A stretch of 64,000 bases of DNA from contig NZ_JAOVQN010000016.1 of NCBI RefSeq assembly GCF_025673445.1, positions 1 through 64,000 of the forward strand, in the 5' to 3' direction. The DNA is from Ruegeria_B marisflavi. GTDB lineage: Bacteria; Pseudomonadota; Alphaproteobacteria; Rhodobacterales; Rhodobacteraceae. The notes below the pieces were generated by a model. It saw nothing but the letters and a program-made list of their open reading frames with translations. It did not search any database and was not told the origin of the DNA. Of this stretch, positions 50,174 to 59,219 are shown one piece after another (the stretch's first letter is position 1; each line of letters begins with the position of its first letter). The translations under genes were made by a program, and so were the position numbers.

Positions 50174-51388
50174 TCATGATCGCTTATGGCGGGGATCAGC
50201 GCGGGGCCAAAGACGGGCCGCTGACAGGCATCCCGCCAGGCCGAAAAGGGCCAGAACCGCCAGCGTGAACTCGGGCGTGGTGACGGTGGCCAGCCAACCG
50301 GCCAATGGATAGGCGAGCAGCCAGCAGGCATGCGACAGCGCAAACTGGGCGGCAAAGAGTGCGGGCAGATCCTCGGGTCCGGCAGAGCGGCGCAAGAGCC
50401 GACCCGAAGGGGTCAGCGCGGTCGCAAACCCGATGCCACTGACGAACCAGGCCAGCAAAAGCGGCGGGAAGGACAGGTCAAACAGCCTCACCCAGAGCGC
50501 CAGCGCCAGTCCGGTCACAGCCATTGCCACCCCTCCCGCCAGCATAACCCAACGGTCGCTGAGGCGCGTCAGCAGCCGGGGCAGGGCAATCGCGGCCAGC
50601 ATCGAGCCGCCGCCAAAGGCGCCGAGCGCCAGCGCGACCATCCGGTCCGACCCGCCCAGCCCGCTTTTTACCATCAGTACCGTGTTGACGAGCACCATTG
50701 CGCCCGGCATGGCCACGGCGAAATTCAGCGCCAGCAGCCCCCGCAGGCGGGGTGTGGCAAGGTACAACCGTAGGCCACGGGTGGTGCGGTCCCAGATGCC
50801 GCGGCGCTTGCTCGCGACGATTCTGGGCAGGGAAACGCTGGCCACCAACAGGGCCGAGCCGCAAAACCCCAATGTGGTTCCCACAAACAGCGTGTCAAAG
50901 GTCACCACGCTCAGCAGGGCGGCCGCCAGGGCCGGGCTGACCAGGCTTTCCAGGTCATAGGCCAGCCGCGACAGGGAAAGCGCCTTGGTATAATCCTCTT
51001 CGTCGGTCAGAAGGGTTGGAATGGTGGCTTGAAAGGTCGGCGTAAACCCGGCCGAGGCCGCCTGAAGCACGAAGATCAGCACATAGACCTGCCAAATCTC
51101 GGTCACGAACGGCAGGCTCAGCGCTGCGGCGGCGCGCATCAGGTCAAGCGTCACAAGAACGCGACGCCGGTCCATGGCCTCGGTCACCGCCGCTGCGACG
51201 GGGGACAGAAAGACATAGGCCAGCATCTTGATGGTCAGGGCGGTGCCCAGCACAAGGCCGGCCTCGTCTCCGGCCATGTCATAGGCCAGAAGCCCCAGCG
51301 CGACGGTGGTGAGTCCGGTTCCGGTCAGCGCCACCACCTGAGCAGCGAAGAGGTGGCGATAGGCGCGGTGGCGCAGAACGTCGATCAT
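50174..51388 (-). CDS. MFS transporter
   Basis: A 404-residue protein with 12 predicted TM segments of the major facilitator superfamily (EntS/DHA3-like: HLFAAQVVALTGTGLTTVALGLL, and DRRRVLVTLDLMRAAAAL between TM2 and TM4). Probably an exporter; substrate unknown. Lies 63 bp downstream of the RND genes, separated by a hairpin. Confidence 0.88.
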   Translation of the reverse strand: MIDVLRHRAYRHLFAAQVVALTGTGLTTVALGLLAYDMAGDEAGLVLGTALTIKMLAYVFLSPVAAAVTEAMDRRRVLVTLDLMRAAAALSLPFVTEIWQVYVLIFVLQAASAGFTPTFQATIPTLLTDEEDYTKALSLSRLAYDLESLVSPALAAALLSVVTFDTLFVGTTLGFCGSALLVASVSLPRIVASKRRGIWDRTTRGLRLYLATPRLRGLLALNFAVAMPGAMVLVNTVLMVKSGLGGSDRMVALALGAFGGGSMLAAIALPRLLTRLSDRWVMLAGGVAMAVTGLALALWVRLFDLSFPPLLLAWFVSGIGFATALTPSGRLLRRSAGPEDLPALFAAQFALSHACWLLAYPLAGWLATVTTPEFTLAVLALFGLAGCLSAARLWPRADPRHKRS

Positions 51389-51421
51389 GGGTCTATGGCG
51401 CGAAACGTTGTCCTGATGGAG

Positions 51422-51447
51422 GATGCCCCGCCGTAAAGCGGGGCATC
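51422..51447 (-). terminator. Hairpin after the RND operon
   Basis: Perfect 10-bp stem GATGCCCCGC (51422-51431) with GCGGGGCATC (51438-51447), 6-nt loop. Lies 5 bp past the permease stop. Confidence 0.65.
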
Positions 51448-51451
51448 GGGG

Positions 51452-54400
51452 TCACTCGGCCGGGGTCGGCGTATCGGTGGGCGGTTCGGGGTCCTTGCTG
51501 CCTTTCACCCATTCACGGGCGCCCTGCATCACCGCATAAAGCACCGGCACCAGAACAACGCCGATCACCGTCGCGGCCAGCATGCCGCCAAAGACGGCGG
51601 TGCCGATAGCTTTCTGGCTGGCGGCTCCGGCGCTGTTCGCCGTCAGCAACGGCACCACGCCCAGCAGGAAGGACAGCGCCGTCATCATCACCGCACGAAA
51701 GCGCTGGTGCGCGGCCTCGGCGGCTGCCTCTCGGATGCTCATCCCCTTGGCACGCTGTTCCATCGCGAATTCCACGATCAGGATACCGTTCTTTGACGCC
51801 ATGCCGACCAGCATGATCATGCCGATCTGGGTATAAAGGTTGATGTCCGAACCGACGATGGCGACCGCCAGCACCGCGCCGAACATCGCGACGATGACCG
51901 ACAGCAGGATCGAGACCGGCATCGACCAGCTTTCGTATTGCCCGACCAGGAACAGGTAGCCGAACAGCACCGCCAGACCCAGGATCACCTGGACCATTCC
52001 GCTCGAACTCAACTGTTGCTGCGCGGTGCCGGTCCATTCAAAGGCATATCCGGGCGGCAGGGCATTGGCCGTTTCCTCGGTCATCACCCGGATCGCGTCG
52101 CCCGTGGACAGACCAGGGGTGGGAACTGCCGTCACGGTCGCGGACCGGAACAGGTTGTGCCGTTTCAACAGCACGGGCCCGAGCACGTTTTCGACATCGA
52201 CAAGCGTGCCCAGCGGCACCATCTCGCCCTTGGTCGAGCGGACGTAGAGGTTGCCGATATCCTCGACCTTGTCGCGATAGCTGCCCTCGGCCTGGATCAT
52301 CACCCGGTAGACTCGTCCGAACAGGTTGAAGTCGTTCACGTAATACGACCCCAGATGCGCCTGCATGGTCTGGAAAACCTCGGCCACGGAGACTTCCAGT
52401 GTCTTCGCCTTTTCCCGGTCCAGATCGACAAAGAGCTGCGGCACGTTCGCGCGGAACGTGGTGTAGCTTTGCGCAATCTCGGGGCGCTGGTTGGCGGCAT
52501 AGACCAGCGAACCGACGGCCGAGGCCAGATCCTGGGCCGAGCCACCGCCGGTTTGCTGCACCTCCATTTCAACCCCTGCCGACATGCCCAGACCCTGGAT
52601 CGGGGGTGGGTTGAAGGCCACGATCGAGGCCGCACTTTCGCCCCAGGCGATGGTGAGGATTTGGTCCAGAATGGCGTTTGCGCTCAGATGCTCCTCTTGC
52701 CGTTCGCTCCAGTTATTGAGGTTGACGATGATCATCGCGCCATTGGGCGTCACGCCGTTCAGCATCGAAAACCCGTTGACCAGAACGGTATTGGCAACAC
52801 CGTCGATGGCCCGGAACTGCTCGTTCAGCCGGTCGGTGACCGTTTCGGTCCGTGCCAGCGTGGCCGCATCCGGCAGTTGCACGTCGACAAAGAGATAGCC
52901 GTTGTCCTCCAGCGGCAGGAACCCTTTAGAGGTATTGCCGAACAAGGTCCCGGTACCCACACCCAGCGCCGCGATGATGCCGAGCGAGACGACCGGCAAG
53001 ATCAGCAGCTTGCGCACGATGGCGACATAGCCGTCGCGGGTCTTGCCGATGACGCCTTCGAACAGCGCCAACAGACCTTTGGGCGGGCCTGAGCGAGCCT
53101 TGAGCACCATTCCGCACAGGGCGGGCGACAGGGTCAGCGCGTTGATCGAGGAGATCACGACCGCGGTCGAGATCGTAACAGCGAACTGAGAGTAGAGCCG
53201 CCCGGTGATACCGGGCATGAAGGTGACCGGCACGAACACCGCCAGCAGCACCAGCGTGGTGGCAATCACCGGGCCGGTGATCTGTCCCATCGCCTTGCGC
53301 GTCGCCTCGGGCGGGCTCAGCCCCTCTTCGGCGATGATACGTTCGACGTTCTCGACCACCACGATCGCATCGTCCACCACGATGCCGATGGCCAGCACCA
53401 GCGCAAAGAGCGAAATGGTGTTCAGCGACATGCCAAAGGCCAGAAGGAAAGCGAAGGTCCCGATCAGAGAGACCGGGATCGCCACCGCCGGAACCAGCGT
53501 GGCCCGCCAGCTTCCCAGGAAGACGAACACCACCGACACCACAAGAACAAAGGTCAGCATCAGCGTTGTGACCACGTCATTCAGCGATTGTTCGACAAAG
53601 TCCGTGGTGTTGAACGGGATTTCGTATTCGACATCGGCGGGGAAGGCGCGCGAGAGCCGTTCCAGCTCGGCCGTGACACGCTCGGACACCGCCAGCGCGT
53701 TTGCGCCCGGCGCCTGGTAGATCGCCAGGATTGTCGCCTGTTTGCCCTGGAAATACCCGGACGCGTTATAGAACTGGGCCCCCAGCTCGACCCGGGCGAT
53801 ATCACCGACCCGCACAATGGCCCCGGCGTTGCCGGTCCGCACCACGATGTTCTGGAACTCTTGGACCGAACTCAAACGGCCCTTGGACTTGATCGTGTAT
53901 TGAAAGGTCTGGCCCTCGGGCGCGGGTGGTGCGCCGATCTGGCCCGCCGACACTTCGAGATTCTGTTCCCGGATGGCGGCGATCAGATCGCCGGGCGTGA
54001 TCCCCAGTGCCGCCATCTTGTCGGCGTCCATCCACATGCGCATGGCATACTTGAGGTCGGTCAGCACATCGGCCTTGCCCACCCCCTGAACCCGCGCCAG
54101 CGCGTCCTTTAGATTGATCGAGGCATAGTTCGACAGAAATACGCTGTCATATGTGTCATTGGGCGAGGTGAGGGTGACCACCATCAGCATGTTGGTCGAG
54201 GATTTCTGGGTCACAACGCCCGAGTTCGTCACCTCGGTCGGCAGCGCCGACAGCGCCTGTGCCACCCGGTTCTGCACGTTGACCGAGGCGATGTCGGGGT
54301 CGGTTCCCACCTCGAAGGTCACGCTCAGCGAATACGATCCGTTGTCGGCCGAGCTGGATGTCATGTACAGCATGTCGTCGACGCCGTTGACCTGTGCCTC

Positions 54401-54598
54401 GATCGGAGCGGCCACCGCGTTTTCAACCGTTTCCGCGTTAGCGCCGGTATAGTTGGCCGAGACACTGACCACCGGCGGCGTGATGTCGGGAAACTGGGCG
54501 ACCGGCAAGGCCATGTACCCGATGGCCCCCATGATGGTCAGAACCAGAGAGATGACAAAGGCCAGTTTCGGCCTGCTGATGAAAAGCGCCGAGAACAT
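51452..54598 (-). CDS. RND multidrug efflux permease (AcrB/MexB class)
   Basis: A 1048-residue inner-membrane proton antiporter of the HAE-1 group. Seen: N-terminal FISRPKLAFVISL..MGAIGYM, VAQFPDITPPVV, the TM4 relay Asp pair in AIGIVVDDAIVVVENVER, and SSINALTLSPALCGMVL. Length is standard. With the adaptor gene 3 bp upstream it makes a drug-efflux pair; no outer-membrane TolC-type gene is adjacent. Confidence 0.95.
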   Translation of the reverse strand: MFSALFISRPKLAFVISLVLTIMGAIGYMALPVAQFPDITPPVVSVSANYTGANAETVENAVAAPIEAQVNGVDDMLYMTSSSADNGSYSLSVTFEVGTDPDIASVNVQNRVAQALSALPTEVTNSGVVTQKSSTNMLMVVTLTSPNDTYDSVFLSNYASINLKDALARVQGVGKADVLTDLKYAMRMWMDADKMAALGITPGDLIAAIREQNLEVSAGQIGAPPAPEGQTFQYTIKSKGRLSSVQEFQNIVVRTGNAGAIVRVGDIARVELGAQFYNASGYFQGKQATILAIYQAPGANALAVSERVTAELERLSRAFPADVEYEIPFNTTDFVEQSLNDVVTTLMLTFVLVVSVVFVFLGSWRATLVPAVAIPVSLIGTFAFLLAFGMSLNTISLFALVLAIGIVVDDAIVVVENVERIIAEEGLSPPEATRKAMGQITGPVIATTLVLLAVFVPVTFMPGITGRLYSQFAVTISTAVVISSINALTLSPALCGMVLKARSGPPKGLLALFEGVIGKTRDGYVAIVRKLLILPVVSLGIIAALGVGTGTLFGNTSKGFLPLEDNGYLFVDVQLPDAATLARTETVTDRLNEQFRAIDGVANTVLVNGFSMLNGVTPNGAMIIVNLNNWSERQEEHLSANAILDQILTIAWGESAASIVAFNPPPIQGLGMSAGVEMEVQQTGGGSAQDLASAVGSLVYAANQRPEIAQSYTTFRANVPQLFVDLDREKAKTLEVSVAEVFQTMQAHLGSYYVNDFNLFGRVYRVMIQAEGSYRDKVEDIGNLYVRSTKGEMVPLGTLVDVENVLGPVLLKRHNLFRSATVTAVPTPGLSTGDAIRVMTEETANALPPGYAFEWTGTAQQQLSSSGMVQVILGLAVLFGYLFLVGQYESWSMPVSILLSVIVAMFGAVLAVAIVGSDINLYTQIGMIMLVGMASKNGILIVEFAMEQRAKGMSIREAAAEAAHQRFRAVMMTALSFLLGVVPLLTANSAGAASQKAIGTAVFGGMLAATVIGVVLVPVLYAVMQGAREWVKGSKDPEPPTDTPTPAE

Positions 54599-54601
54599 GG
54601 C

Positions 54602-55774
54602 TTAATCCTTGGGTTGTTCGGCGGCGACGACCGCGTCGACGGCCACGCCGGGCCGCACGCGTTGCAGGCCCTCCACGATGACGCTTTCACCCTCGCGCAT
54701 GCCGTCCAGCACGATGACGGCGTTGCCGACCGTGTCGCCGGTGGTGACATAACGTTGTTCGACCATCTGCTTGTCGTTGACCACCAGAACGAATTCGCCG
54801 CGCTGGTCGCGCTGCAATGCCGCCTGGGGGATCAGGACCTGTCTTGTCGGCTCCAGCGCCGAAATGCGCACATGCACAAAGGACCCGTCGACGATCAGCC
54901 GTTTCTCATTGGCAAATTCGGCCCGCAGGACGATCGCGCCGGTCAGCGGGTCGATCCGGTTGTCGATGAACACGATGCGTCCGGTTTCGTCCAGGCTGGT
55001 GCCGTTGGGCAGGGTGACATGCACGTCCGGGCTGCGCTTGCTTTGGGCCAGGCTGTCGGTGGTTTCCCCCAGTTCCTGAAGGACATTGACCAGCTGTTTT
55101 TCATTCAGGGCAAAACTGACATAGATCGGTGCCTCGCGCACCAGGGTCACAAGCGGCGGATTGCTCGGGCCAACCACATCACCTTGGGATGTGGTGACCC
55201 GGCCCATACGACCGGAGAAAGGCGCGCGGATCTCGGTATAGCTGAGGTCAAGCTCGGCCTGCTGGACCGCCGCATGCGCCGATTTCACAGCCGCTTCGGC
55301 CACCAGTTCGTTGGCGCGGGCGATATCGACCTCGGAAGCCGGGGTTGCCTCGCGCCGCAACAATTCTTCCTTGCGGGCCAATTCCACCTTTGCCAATTCC
55401 AGGTTCGCCTGGGCCTTGTCCAGGTCCGCCTTGCGAGCATCGAGGGTCGCCTGGTAGAGGTCGGGCTCGATGCGGAACAGCAGGTCATTCTCGGCCACAA
55501 CACTACCGTCCTCGACCATGCGCTCTTGCAAAAAGCCGTTCACGCGGGCGACAATATCGACCTTGTCGATCGCATCGCCCCGTCCGATGAAAACCGCTTC
55601 TTGCGTGATGTCCTGCGAGTATGCGGCGGCCACCGATACCTTTGGCGCGGGCTGCTCGGTCGATTGCGCCGCTGCGGAACAGGAAAAACCAAGGCCCAAT
55701 GCCAGCGAGAGGGCTGCCGCTCGAACCCCCGCACCCGGGCCGGAGAAACCGAATAAGGTAAAATTGCCTTGCAT
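54602..55774 (-). CDS. RND efflux periplasmic adaptor subunit
   Basis: A 390-residue membrane-fusion protein. Signal peptide (LSLALGLGFSCSAAA), lipoyl half-motifs (VDIVARVNGFLQERMVEDGS and YTEIRAPFSGRMGRV), an alpha-helical hairpin (TLDARKADLDKAQANLELAK) and beta-barrel. Its stop lies 3 bp before the permease start. Divergent from the GlxA-like regulator. Confidence 0.94.
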   Translation of the reverse strand: MQGNFTLFGFSGPGAGVRAAALSLALGLGFSCSAAAQSTEQPAPKVSVAAAYSQDITQEAVFIGRGDAIDKVDIVARVNGFLQERMVEDGSVVAENDLLFRIEPDLYQATLDARKADLDKAQANLELAKVELARKEELLRREATPASEVDIARANELVAEAAVKSAHAAVQQAELDLSYTEIRAPFSGRMGRVTTSQGDVVGPSNPPLVTLVREAPIYVSFALNEKQLVNVLQELGETTDSLAQSKRSPDVHVTLPNGTSLDETGRIVFIDNRIDPLTGAIVLRAEFANEKRLIVDGSFVHVRISALEPTRQVLIPQAALQRDQRGEFVLVVNDKQMVEQRYVTTGDTVGNAVIVLDGMREGESVIVEGLQRVRPGVAVDAVVAAEQPKD

Positions 55775-55982
55775 CAGAGAACCTCTTCAAAAGTGTCTGG
55801 GCCGCTATCGACCTGGTCCGCCGGGATGCGGTCCGAGTCGATCCGGGTTTGAAACGACAATGACGGCAAAGGCCGGATTTCTCAAGCAAACCGTAGCCTT
55901 GCCAACGGAGGCTTCATGCGGGCTTTCACCCCGCAGTGGCCGGGTCTAGTTTGAACGGATCGAAAGAAACCGGGAAACCGCC

Positions 55983-56936
55983 ATGACAAGACCCGAAGAA
56001 GGCAAGCATTTCGTCTTTGTCCTCGACGACGGTTTCACGATGCAGGCGTTTTCGTCGGCGGTCGAGGTGCTGCGCCTGGTCGAGCGGGTTCGGCCGGGCT
56101 CGGGCTATGCTTACAGTGCCGCCAGCTTGTCGGGTGAGCCTGTGGCGGCCTCGAACGGGTTCCGGCTGATCCCCGATTTTGGGGCCGCGCAGGTGCCGCA
56201 CCGGTCTGTTGTTGTGGTGGTGGCGGGCGTCCGCGCCAATCGCAGCGAGGAACCGGCGCTGGCGGCACTGATCCGGGGATGGGTGCGCCGGGGACATCCG
56301 GTCTGGGGCATCTCGTCGGGCGTGGTGCGGCTGGCACAGGCGGGCATTCTGGACGGTCGCCGTGTGGCCGCCCATTGGGAAGACGTGGCCTATCTTCGCG
56401 ATTGCCACCCAGAGGTTAAAGTCAGTGCCTCTTTATTTCTGGTAGACGGGGCGGTGATGACCTGTGCGGGAGGGGGCGCTGCGACCGACATGATGCTGAG
56501 TGTGTTGCGGCGTGATCTGGGCGCCGAGGTTGCCGACGAAATCGCCGCCCGGTTGGTAATCGACGCGGTCCGCGGCGGTCAGGTCCAGCAAAGGCGCGCG
56601 CTTGAAATGCGGTTCGAAACGGATGATCCGATAGCTTTTGCCGCCTTGCGCCTGATGCGGGCCAACCTGTATTCGCCGATGCGGGTCGCCGACATCGCGC
56701 GTGTTCAGGGGGTGACAGAGCGCAAGCTGGAGCGCGTATTTGCACGGCAGTTCGGCAAAACGCCCAATGAGCTTTACACGGAACTCCGGCTGACCGAGGC
56801 GCGGGCCGAGGTGCAAACCGGGCGGCGCAGCCTGACCGAGATCGCGCTCGATTACGGATATGGTCCCGCGGGGTTCGGGCGTGCCTACAAGCGGGTGTTC
56901 GGTCTGCTGCCGTCGCAGGACAGATCGTCGAATTAG
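55983..56936 (+). CDS. GlxA-family AraC-type regulator with DJ-1-like domain
   Basis: A 317-residue regulator. N-terminal DJ-1/PfpI-like domain (about 10-185; FSSAVEVLRLVERV, WGISSGVVRLAQAGIL), where the nucleophile-elbow Cys of true peptidases is replaced by Ser. C-terminal AraC HTH pair (RVADIARVQGVTERKLERVF; LTEIALDYGYGPAGFGRAYK). It stands just upstream of, and in line with, BKACE and aminotransferase genes and probably regulates them; such regulators control carnitine/betaine and amino-acid catabolism in proteobacteria. Confidence 0.9.
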   Translation: MTRPEEGKHFVFVLDDGFTMQAFSSAVEVLRLVERVRPGSGYAYSAASLSGEPVAASNGFRLIPDFGAAQVPHRSVVVVVAGVRANRSEEPALAALIRGWVRRGHPVWGISSGVVRLAQAGILDGRRVAAHWEDVAYLRDCHPEVKVSASLFLVDGAVMTCAGGGAATDMMLSVLRRDLGAEVADEIAARLVIDAVRGGQVQQRRALEMRFETDDPIAFAALRLMRANLYSPMRVADIARVQGVTERKLERVFARQFGKTPNELYTELRLTEARAEVQTGRRSLTEIALDYGYGPAGFGRAYKRVFGLLPSQDRSSN

Positions 56937-57014
56937 GTCAATTGATGTGTCGTAAAGGATCAAGTGAGGTTTGGACGATTGGTCTAGTTTGTCTTTGATA
57001 CACGCGGAGGCTAA

Positions 57015-57773
57015 ATGACCCACCCCCTGATAATGGTCGCCCCCAATGGGGCGCGGCGCGGCAAGGCCGATCATGCCCGACTGCCGCTCGACCTGGCAGA
57101 TATCGTAGCAGAGGCCATCCTCTGCCATGCTGCAGGGGCAGGCGCGCTGCATCTGCATATCCGTGACGTCGATGGCGCGCATTCGCTGGATGCGGGTCGC
57201 TATCGCGAGGCGCTGGGTGAACTGGCGCGCACGGTGCCGACCATGGCAGTGCAGATCACCACCGAAGCGGCGGGCATCTACGGCCCGGCCGAGCAGTTCG
57301 CCTGCCTTAACGCGCTGCGCCCGGCCTGGGCCAGCGTCTCGCTACGCGAGATCGCGCGCGATCCGGATCTGGCACCGCGCCTTTATGCACTGGCCGCCGA
57401 TCAGGGCATCCGCCTTCAGCATATCGCCTATGACCGCGCCGATCTGGACCTGTTGGCGCAGAGCCGGGCGGCGGGGATCATCCGTCCTGAACAGGACGAG
57501 GTGATCTGCGTGCTGGGCGCCTATGCACCGCCGCGTGCAGGCCGACCCGAGGAACTGGCCGCGCTTGCCCCGGCGCTGGATGGTTTGCGGCTGGGCCTCT
57601 GCGCCTTTGGCGCGCAGGAACAGGCCTGTCTGCTTGCCGGTGCCGGTGTGGGCGCCGAGATTCTGCGCGTCGGATTCGAGAACAACCTGCTGTCCCCCGA
57701 TGGCAGCCCCTGGCCCGACAATGCCGCTGCGGTGGCCTCGCTCCGGCATCACCTGGAAAGGAAAGCGGCATGA
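57015..57773 (+). CDS. Beta-keto acid cleavage enzyme (BKACE, DUF849)
   Basis: A 252-residue TIM-barrel enzyme that condenses a beta-keto acid with acetyl-CoA and releases two products. Signatures: MVAPNGARRGKADHARLP, ALHLHIRDVDGAHSLD (metal-binding HxH) and VGFENNLLSPDG near the C-terminus. It is shorter than typical BKACE (about 275-310 residues). Substrate specificity is unknown. ATGA overlap with the aminotransferase suggests that the latter makes or uses its keto acid. Confidence 0.88.
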   Translation: MTHPLIMVAPNGARRGKADHARLPLDLADIVAEAILCHAAGAGALHLHIRDVDGAHSLDAGRYREALGELARTVPTMAVQITTEAAGIYGPAEQFACLNALRPAWASVSLREIARDPDLAPRLYALAADQGIRLQHIAYDRADLDLLAQSRAAGIIRPEQDEVICVLGAYAPPRAGRPEELAALAPALDGLRLGLCAFGAQEQACLLAGAGVGAEILRVGFENNLLSPDGSPWPDNAAAVASLRHHLERKAA

Positions 57774-59092
57774 GCCATGTCTTCCCCCGTCACTGCCACG
57801 CGCAATTGCCCACTGCCGTGGGCGGCGATGGCTGCTACCTGATCGACAGCACCGGCAAGCGCTATTTCGACGCCTCGGGCGGGGCGGCCGTGTCCTGCCT
57901 GGGCCATTCCAACGAACGGGTGCGGCAGGCGATCAAGGATCAGGTGGACCGGCTGGCCTTTGCCCATACCGGGTTCTTCACCTCGGACCCGGCCGAGGAA
58001 CTGGCCGATCTCTTGATCGCCAACGCGCCCGAGGGGATCGAACGTGTCTATTTTGTTTCGGGCGGATCCGAGGCAGTCGAGGCCGCGATCAAGCTGGCGC
58101 GGCAGTATTATCTGGAAGTGGGCCAGCCCGAACGGCGCCACCTGATCGCCCGGCGGCAGAGCTATCACGGCAACACCCTGGGGGCGCTGGCGGCGGGCGG
58201 CAATGCCTGGCGGCGGGCGCAGTTCGATCCGCTGTTGATCGGCGTCAGCCATATCGCGCCCTGCTATGAATATGCCGAACGGGCCGAGGGCGAGAGCCTG
58301 GCCGGCTATGGCCGCCGCGCGGCGGATGAACTGGAGGCCGAGATCCTGCGCCTTGGCCCGGAAACGGTGATGGCATTTATCGCCGAGCCGGTGGTGGGGG
58401 CCACTTTGGGCGCGGTGCCGGCGGTCGAAGGGTATTTCGCCCGCATCCGCGAGATTTGCGACAAGTACGGCGTACTCTTGATCCTCGACGAGGTGATGTG
58501 TGGCATGGGGCGCACCGGTCATCTCTTTGCCTGCACGGGCGAAGGGGTGCGGCCCGACATCGTCACCATCGCCAAGGGGCTGGGCGCGGGTTATCAGCCG
58601 GTGGGCGCGATGCTGTGCTCGGGGGCGATCTATGACGCCATCGCCAGTGGCTCGGGCTTTTTCCAGCATGGGCATACCTATATCGGCCACCCGGTCGCCA
58701 CCGCCGCCGGGCTGGCGGTGGTGCGAGAGATGTTGGAGCGCGACCTGCCCGCGCGGGTTCGGGCGCTGGAACCGGTCATGGAACGGGAGTTGCGCAAGGC
58801 GTTTGGCCAACATCCCAACGTGGGTGACATCCGGGGCCGGGGGTTGTTCTGGGGCGTGGAGCTGGTCGCCGATCGCGATGGCAAGGAACCGTACGATCCG
58901 GCGAAAGGGGTGGCGGGCAAGCTCAAGAAGGCCGCCATGGCGCAGGGGCTGATCTGTTACCCGATGCCTGGGACACGCGACGGGCGCAATGGAGACCACG
59001 TTCTGTTGGCACCGCCGTTTGTCATGGCCGAGGAGGACGCCGGGCTGATTGCGCAAAGACTCGCGGCCGCACTTGAGGACGTGTTGCGTTGA
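57770..59092 (+). CDS. Class III (PLP-dependent) aminotransferase
   Basis: A 440-residue aminotransferase: VSGGSEAVEAAIKLARQYY (PLP phosphate cup), LILDEVMCGMGRTG (Asp contacting PLP) and TIAKGLGAGYQPVGAML (Schiff-base Lys). Omega-amino acid or beta-alanine-type substrates are typical of the class. Translationally coupled to the BKACE gene. Plausible order: transamination yields a beta-keto acid, which BKACE then cleaves; inferred from gene order. Confidence 0.92.
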   Translation: MSHVFPRHCHAQLPTAVGGDGCYLIDSTGKRYFDASGGAAVSCLGHSNERVRQAIKDQVDRLAFAHTGFFTSDPAEELADLLIANAPEGIERVYFVSGGSEAVEAAIKLARQYYLEVGQPERRHLIARRQSYHGNTLGALAAGGNAWRRAQFDPLLIGVSHIAPCYEYAERAEGESLAGYGRRAADELEAEILRLGPETVMAFIAEPVVGATLGAVPAVEGYFARIREICDKYGVLLILDEVMCGMGRTGHLFACTGEGVRPDIVTIAKGLGAGYQPVGAMLCSGAIYDAIASGSGFFQHGHTYIGHPVATAAGLAVVREMLERDLPARVRALEPVMERELRKAFGQHPNVGDIRGRGLFWGVELVADRDGKEPYDPAKGVAGKLKKAAMAQGLICYPMPGTRDGRNGDHVLLAPPFVMAEEDAGLIAQRLAAALEDVLR

Positions 59093-59115
59093 CAAGCACA
59101 GCGGCTGAACGGGGG

Positions 59116-59212
59116 CAGGAATTTTTGGAAATTCCTGTCTCCAGCGCCTTGGAAAGGCGCTGGAACACGATTTGAATCAAATCGTGTTTACAAGGTTTCG
59201 ATGAAACCTTGT
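59116..59212. repeat. Four perfect tandem hairpins between convergent genes
   Basis: Stems: 59116-59124/59129-59137 (9 bp), 59141-59150/59154-59163 (10 bp), 59164-59174/59178-59188 (11 bp), 59190-59199/59203-59212 (10 bp); loops of 3-4 nt. Each stem has a different sequence (e.g. AACACGATTTG, ACAAGGTTTC), so they are not copies of one unit. They fill the gap between the aminotransferase stop and metG stop. Confidence 0.9.
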
Positions 59213-59219
59213 CGTGCGG

